From positions 20,815,433 to 20,879,432 of the forward strand of contig CATQJL010000001.1 of the NCBI GenBank assembly GCA_958299035.1: a stretch of DNA of 64,000 nucleotides, in the 5' to 3' direction. This DNA is from Cylicocyclus nassatus. Its lineage: Eukaryota; Nematoda; Chromadorea; Rhabditida; Strongylidae. This document shows positions 59,960-64,000 of the stretch, in pieces. Position numbers and translations under genes: made by a program. The notes below the pieces were generated by a model that saw nothing but the letters and a program-made list of their open reading frames with translations, searched no databases and was not told the origin of the DNA. Within the stretch, counting starts at the first letter, position 1. Each line of letters begins with the position of its first letter.

Positions 59960-60625
59960 CTTTGAACTCAAATGACCTCCTGCAAAACTGAATTCCTTAA
60001 GAGGCAGCAATTATAGCGTATTACCAGCGTTGCGGTATAGGGACTGAAGGTGGTAGGGGTGAAGAAGAGGAGCAGCACGTATCAATGACTTTCAATTGAG
60101 TAATTATCCCTGCTCTAATTGCTATAATTAACCCATCTCCATCTCGCGTCGATGTCAGCTCCATCTCCAGAGTCGTCGCACACCTGCACGACGAGCTGTT
60201 CACGTTGTTCCGAGATAACTCGTCCACGTCCGTCCGCACACAGCTCCAGTTCATTTCGTAATCATAGGCTCTTCTCCTTCTTTCTTACCAAGGGTATTAT
60301 TCCCAGCTGCATACATTGTACTCTTCTTTTGTCTCTTCACTACGGCTATGCAGATGTTTAGTGCAACCCCCCCCCCCCACCCCCAATTTTTGTTTGCATA
60401 CTGTAGAGCGGTTACAGTGTCTTCATGAGGAGCTGCGCGCACATGCAGAGTCGGTCAATTGGGTTAAGTACGCGTCTCCTTTGATGTGGTCGTTCCTTAT
60501 TTGCATTCTCTTTCCCGATCCACGTTCTTCGTCTTTGTGGTTCTCGAATATGGCCTTGTGCTTAGCGTTGAGCTGCTCTCGCTAGTCTTTTGATGATTGC
60601 GCCATAATGGGAAATTGGATAATGT
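59960..60625. promoter_or_regulatory. Conserved block K, copy 3
   Basis: Homeodomain-type cluster at 60080-60134, AACTCGTCC at 60217-60225, octamer ATTTGCAT at 60499-60506, TCF-like CCTTTGATG just before it. Confidence 0.5.
60367..60378 (+). repeat. C12 homopolymer, unit 3
   Basis: Counterpart of 37668. Confidence 0.97.
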
Positions 60626-61739
60626 TTGCCGATAGATAGGGTGCGGTAATGTAAAAATCTCACAGCTGTTCTTCTTTTCTCTATTCAGTCACATTTTCCG
60701 AAAAAAAAAGAAAGACAATTTGATAGTAACTGTCATCGAGAGTTTCTAGTTCCTCAACTGTAGATTATGGGGACATCGTCGAAGTCTCTTACAGCTACTG
60801 AAGTATTTACCGTAATCCGCTCTCATTTTTGATGGGCGTGTCACTACGAATTTGCGTCAACTCATCCCGGAGCGCAAGCGTTCATGTTGCCACCTCTGGC
60901 TCCTAATTTCCTTCTCGTCGATTTCAGAGAAGTCTAGTCGTTTGTCGGCCGTCATTTTTTATTTATATCAATTTCCAAAGGTTTCTCACTGTTTGAGACT
61001 TCTTTTATTTGGAAGAGAAAAAAGCCGCACTGACTGAATACTTAAGCTTTCCAGTTTGCATCCTCCTTCTCTTCGTGCTCTTCTTCGTTCATAGAATCTT
61101 TACATTTCTAGATTTTTCTACGTGTCATTATTACTTTTTTAGAATACGCAAGCCATCTTCTATGAAAAGCCGCCTGCTCATTGAGCCAGAATGATTTCGA
61201 ATGGAATCACACCGCAGTCCTCTCCACTTACCTATCGCATAAGGATTATGACTGATTACCCTAGGTTTCCGTCCTCTATATCCTTCTTACCCTCATCCTC
61301 AATCATTTGCCAGTATAACTCATTAATTTGATATGATTTGCAACATCTGCGTTGAACCTTCTTTTAGTCCAAAGGCCATTGGACGTCCGAGATGGCAACA
61401 CATACAAAATTTGGGCCTTCTTATACTAACCGAAGCACTATCGAATATGATTTTTTTCAAGTTTGCATACTCAAATTACTAGTTAGATGAATTTTCATAT
61501 ATCTGGTCTTGCAATGAGGCTTAACTCTCTTTGAAATAGGTGAATGTCCAGAATTTACTATCCATCTTTCCATGCACTATATGAAAAAAAATGCGAGCAT
61601 ATATACGCTGTCATCCTTAATTGAACATTTCCTGTACTTTTCTGGAACAAGGTTTGATATCGGATTACCGCTGTCTTCCCATCCCTAGTATCAAGCATTG
61701 GGTAGTTTTCTTTACCTAGGTACTAAGACGGGCTTTTGC

Positions 61740-61855
61740 TTACGAAATTTTAGGGCCATAAAACAAATTTATGTCTATTTTTTGTAGAATATTGGAACAT
61801 TTTGCCTTTTTCCTTGCTCGGCGCAATAAAATTTTATGCCCGTAAAATTTCGTAA
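61740..61855. ncRNA. Conserved long hairpin, copy 3
   Basis: Arms 61740-61763 and 61832-61855 have the same sequences as in copies 1 and 2. See 15096-15210. Confidence 0.35.
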
Positions 61856-61877
61856 CGTTCTAAGGACTTTTTTGCAG

Positions 61878-62107
61878 CTCTACTAGCCGCGATGGCTGTG
61901 TGTGCCGAATCGCAGCCAAGCGCGATTCATTGTTATGACTGTCCTCGTGCGCGATCAGAAAAAATCGCTTTGCTTTTATTCCCGCGGCATTTTCCCATTC
62001 ATGGCTATTACATAGCCATAATAGGGAAACATGTTTTTTTCGCAGGTTATGCCGACTCCCCCACGTTTCGCTCGGAAACACGAGAACTCGTCCAAACTTG
62101 GCGATAG
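61878..62107 (+). CDS. Possible secreted Ly-6-like exon fragment, copy 3
   Basis: As 15233-15372: acceptor TTTTTTGCAG, LLAAMAVCA, then SAIHCYDCP. Here the frame stays open for about 75 codons, but the downstream part shares no frame with the other copies and adds no cysteine pattern. Confidence 0.2.
62001..62019. other. Perfect short hairpin, copy 3
   Basis: Identical to 15358-15376. Confidence 0.7.
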
Positions 62108-62520
62108 TGCAGTAACTTTTATGGACAAGGTTGAATATTGTACACATGTCATTTATGATGCCATTTTATGATTCGGACCACTCCTTCTTGGTCTCTGGCT
62201 AATGTACGAGTTTTCCGACTACCTCTCTTGTTATGACAATAACGGTGACCTTACAGCTACTGGTTGTTTGGTTGTTAATCGTCTCGGAGGTCTTAGTGAT
62301 GGAGTTTTATGATCCAGATGTCATTATTATGGGACGGGAGGGGGAGGGGGCATGTGCTCCTGGGAGGACAATTATGAGCGGATAAGATCTAGACTGTGTA
62401 TGATGTTTGCGCAAACAACAAGTACACAAGATCCTGTCAAAGTCGTTTAGAGTACTGTAGGAATACGGTAATATCACTATAAATGCTCATAACTGCCATT
62501 TTTCCTACATTCTTATTGGC

Positions 62521-62989
62521 CGGCCCTTGCAAGAATAGTTTAACCATTTCCAACTTTTGTAATCCCTAGATTACGGTAAAATCACAAGAAGCCAAAACTG
62601 TCTCACTTTTTACCGTAATCCCACCATAGCCACTTTATACGGCTATTTTAGCGTGTGCTCCTTCATTGCTCATAAAACTGATGCTTTATATATATCTCAC
62701 TTAAAAAAACGCTAGTCAGTCTCTTTTTTGTCGTTCTCTTCATGTTTTTCAAGTACTAATATAGTTCCAGCAAGAACTCGTCCCCTTCCCCCCTAACGAA
62801 CGCGTCTCTCCCAAAACGCTTGCCGTACTAATGAAATTTTCCACGCTTCACTGACTGTTTACAAAGCATCCACGTTCTTTTTGGCCACCAGTAAACTTCC
62901 AAATTCTGCGCCCCCGGAAAAAAAACGTCGAGTACGAGTTTTTGTCGCATTTTTTCTGAGTGGGCTCCCTTGAAGTGCAGATCTATCTT
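62521..62989. other. Sequence beyond the array, no gene seen
   Basis: Unrelated to the corresponding part of units 1 and 2. Contains several TACGGTAA words and one more AACTCGTCC (62775-62783). Confidence 0.4.
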
Positions 62990-63720
62990 CATTTGTACTT
63001 TCGAGTAGCACTTGCACAAAGTAACGAGTGGGTGGACAAGTTTGGCAGAATTATGGTAGGTCTTATCGGGGTCTTTTGGGAATTTTCGAGAAATCTGGAA
63101 AACATGGGAACCCACTTCATAACTTGCAAGTGACTCGTCCACCAAAACTGACATTGGTACGAGTTAGAACTTGTGCAAGTAAGCCACGCTCGAAAAAATT
63201 TCGTAAGGGCTCTGACTTGTGTAGGTGAGCCACGCCCACCCAATTTGAAACTAGTACGAGTTAACACTTATACAAGTGAGCCACGCCCACCACAAGGTGC
63301 AGTTAAGTCCATACAAGTTTGAACTTGTGTAGGCGACCCACGCCCACCGTCCCACCAAAAGCGTAACTCGTACAAGTTAAACATCTGCAAGCGAAGGGCA
63401 GCTTCAGGTGAAACTCGTACATTCACACTCGTGCAGATAAGCCGCGCCCACCAAAATTAAAACGAACTGTACTACTTCGAACTTGCACAATTGAGCTCGT
63501 ACGAGTTCTAACTTGTGCTGGGTAAGCCACATCCAAGACTGAAACTCGTACAAGTTCAAAGTGCACGTATGCCACGCCCACTTAAACAGAACTCGTGCGA
63601 GTTTGAACATGTCCGGCTAGTCCCAGTCCACCAAAAGTGAAACTCGTAGGAGTTTGTGGTTTGTGCAAATTTGTCACACTCATCGCACCCAAAAACCGAA
63701 AACTCGTACGGGACTCGATG
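62990..63720. repeat. Degenerate tandem repeat with AACTCGTAC and GCCACGCCCACC
   Basis: About nine imperfect units of roughly 70-85 bp. Each pairs an AACTCGTACAAGTT-type word (often near-palindromic) or AACTTGTGCAAGT with a GCCACGCCCACC-type word. Units vary by substitutions and indels. The AACTCGT core is the same as in the AACTCGTCC motif scattered through the mega-units. Confidence 0.75.
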
Positions 63721-63844
63721 TTTGGACCAAAATAGCTCCACTATAACCAGATTTTCCGGCTATTACGATGTTTCTCGCCTTACTCGGGGATGTGTCGTGG
63801 ATTTCGCTTGTGACGAGCTACTAATACGCCATTTAAGCCTAAGG

Positions 63845-64000
63845 ATGCGCAGATTGCGCCTTTCACCAGCCACAAACGACAAATTAAGTTTGCGTGCCGA
63901 GCGGCTACGAGCGCAGCTCGGCCTTACGAGAGAAGAAGGACGTGGGCGGAGCAGGAGCATCCAGCTTCTTCTGCCACCGCCGCGGCCGCCAGATTTCATT
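63845..64000 (+). CDS. Possible partial exon running off the window
   Basis: From ATG at 63845 the frame is open to the end (52 codons): MRRLRLSPATNDKLSLRAER, then a QLGLTREE segment, an RGRSRS stretch and a proline-rich end. Composition is GC-rich compared with the rest of the window and helix-like, which is suggestive of coding. The frame is also open for at least 60 codons upstream, so the true start may be elsewhere. No family recognised. The opposite strand is open too (63763-63999), which weakens the case. Confidence 0.25.
   Translation, partial: MRRLRLSPATNDKLSLRAERLRAQLGLTREEGRGRSRSIQLLLPPPRPPDFI

Larger units (their letters stand above)
60820..62370. other. Conserved block L, copy 3
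   Basis: Includes the roughly 240-bp segment missing from unit 1 (61245-61460). AACTCGTCC at 62085; the motif at the position of 14529 has mutated to AACTCATCC. Confidence 0.6.
48166..62520 (+). repeat. Tandem mega-unit, copy 3 (partial or truncated)
   Basis: Third direct copy. It aligns block by block with copies 1 and 2 up to the segment matching 15750-15850 of copy 1 (62390-62480), then homology stops. The blocks lying at 16.7-25.6 kb in copy 1 are absent here. Either the array ends mid-unit or the remainder was replaced by unrelated sequence (62520-64000). Its transposon spacer holds the 51138-55771 palindrome. Confidence 0.92.

Noticed and set aside
1..64000. Spliced leader, 5S rRNA or snRNA repeat unit as the explanation of the tandem array
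   Set aside because: No SL1-like GGTTTAATTACCC word, rRNA or snRNA signature was found in any unit.
1..64000. Subtelomeric array
   Set aside because: No tandem TTAGGC repeats are present.

Overview
The window looks like nematode nuclear DNA from a draft assembly, probably Caenorhabditis or a close relative. The support is indirect: homopolymer G/C tracts, copies of GCCACGCCCACC, TACTGTAG-type words, long foldback transposons with TA target duplications, a mariner element, and a 500-base run of Ns. There is no prokaryotic architecture, no rRNA, no spliced-leader RNA and no CRISPR. No recognisable protein-coding gene could be found: the longest open frames are about 150 codons or shorter (apart from those running through the Ns) and none resembles a known family. 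The species call is an inference.

The main structure is a head-to-tail tandem array of a very large unit. Unit 1 runs from about 587 to 26040, unit 2 from about 26041 to 48165, and unit 3 from about 48166 until homology ends near 62520. The order of blocks is the same in each unit. Short blocks of 150-700 bp are highly similar between units and are separated by AT-rich spacers that are diverged or not alignable. The blocks generally lack a shared open frame. They contain recurring transcription-factor-like sites: paired TGACGTCA, clustered TAATTA cores, ATTTGCAT octamers, CCTTTGATG, CTTATC, TGTTTGTTTA and E-boxes. A 9-mer, AACTCGTCC, recurs 16 times, 15 of them on the + strand, at about seven unrelated places per unit. 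I read the array as a triplicated cis-regulatory or long noncoding-RNA domain, or giant introns of an unseen gene.

Transposons fill one particular spacer of every unit. Unit 1 has a 4.67 kb palindrome (4049-8718) with a 501-bp mariner element sitting in its right TA duplication. Unit 2 has a cluster of small foldback elements (29838-32425). Unit 3 has a 4.63 kb palindrome (51138-55771) with a tRNA-like sequence in each arm. The two palindromes share internal sequence. Unit 1 also carries a foldback element built of inverted 118-bp tandem repeats (23262-24450).

The right edge (62520-64000) leaves the array. It holds a degenerate tandem repeat rich in AACTCGTAC and GCCACGCCCACC, then an open frame running off the window that may be an exon. 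The weak coding candidates are a Ly-6-like signal-peptide fragment conserved in all three units (15233, 39403, 61878), a 39-nt exon-like segment (2932, 28383, 50080), a two-copy open segment (21.7 and 45.0 kb) and the end-of-window frame. All are given low confidence.
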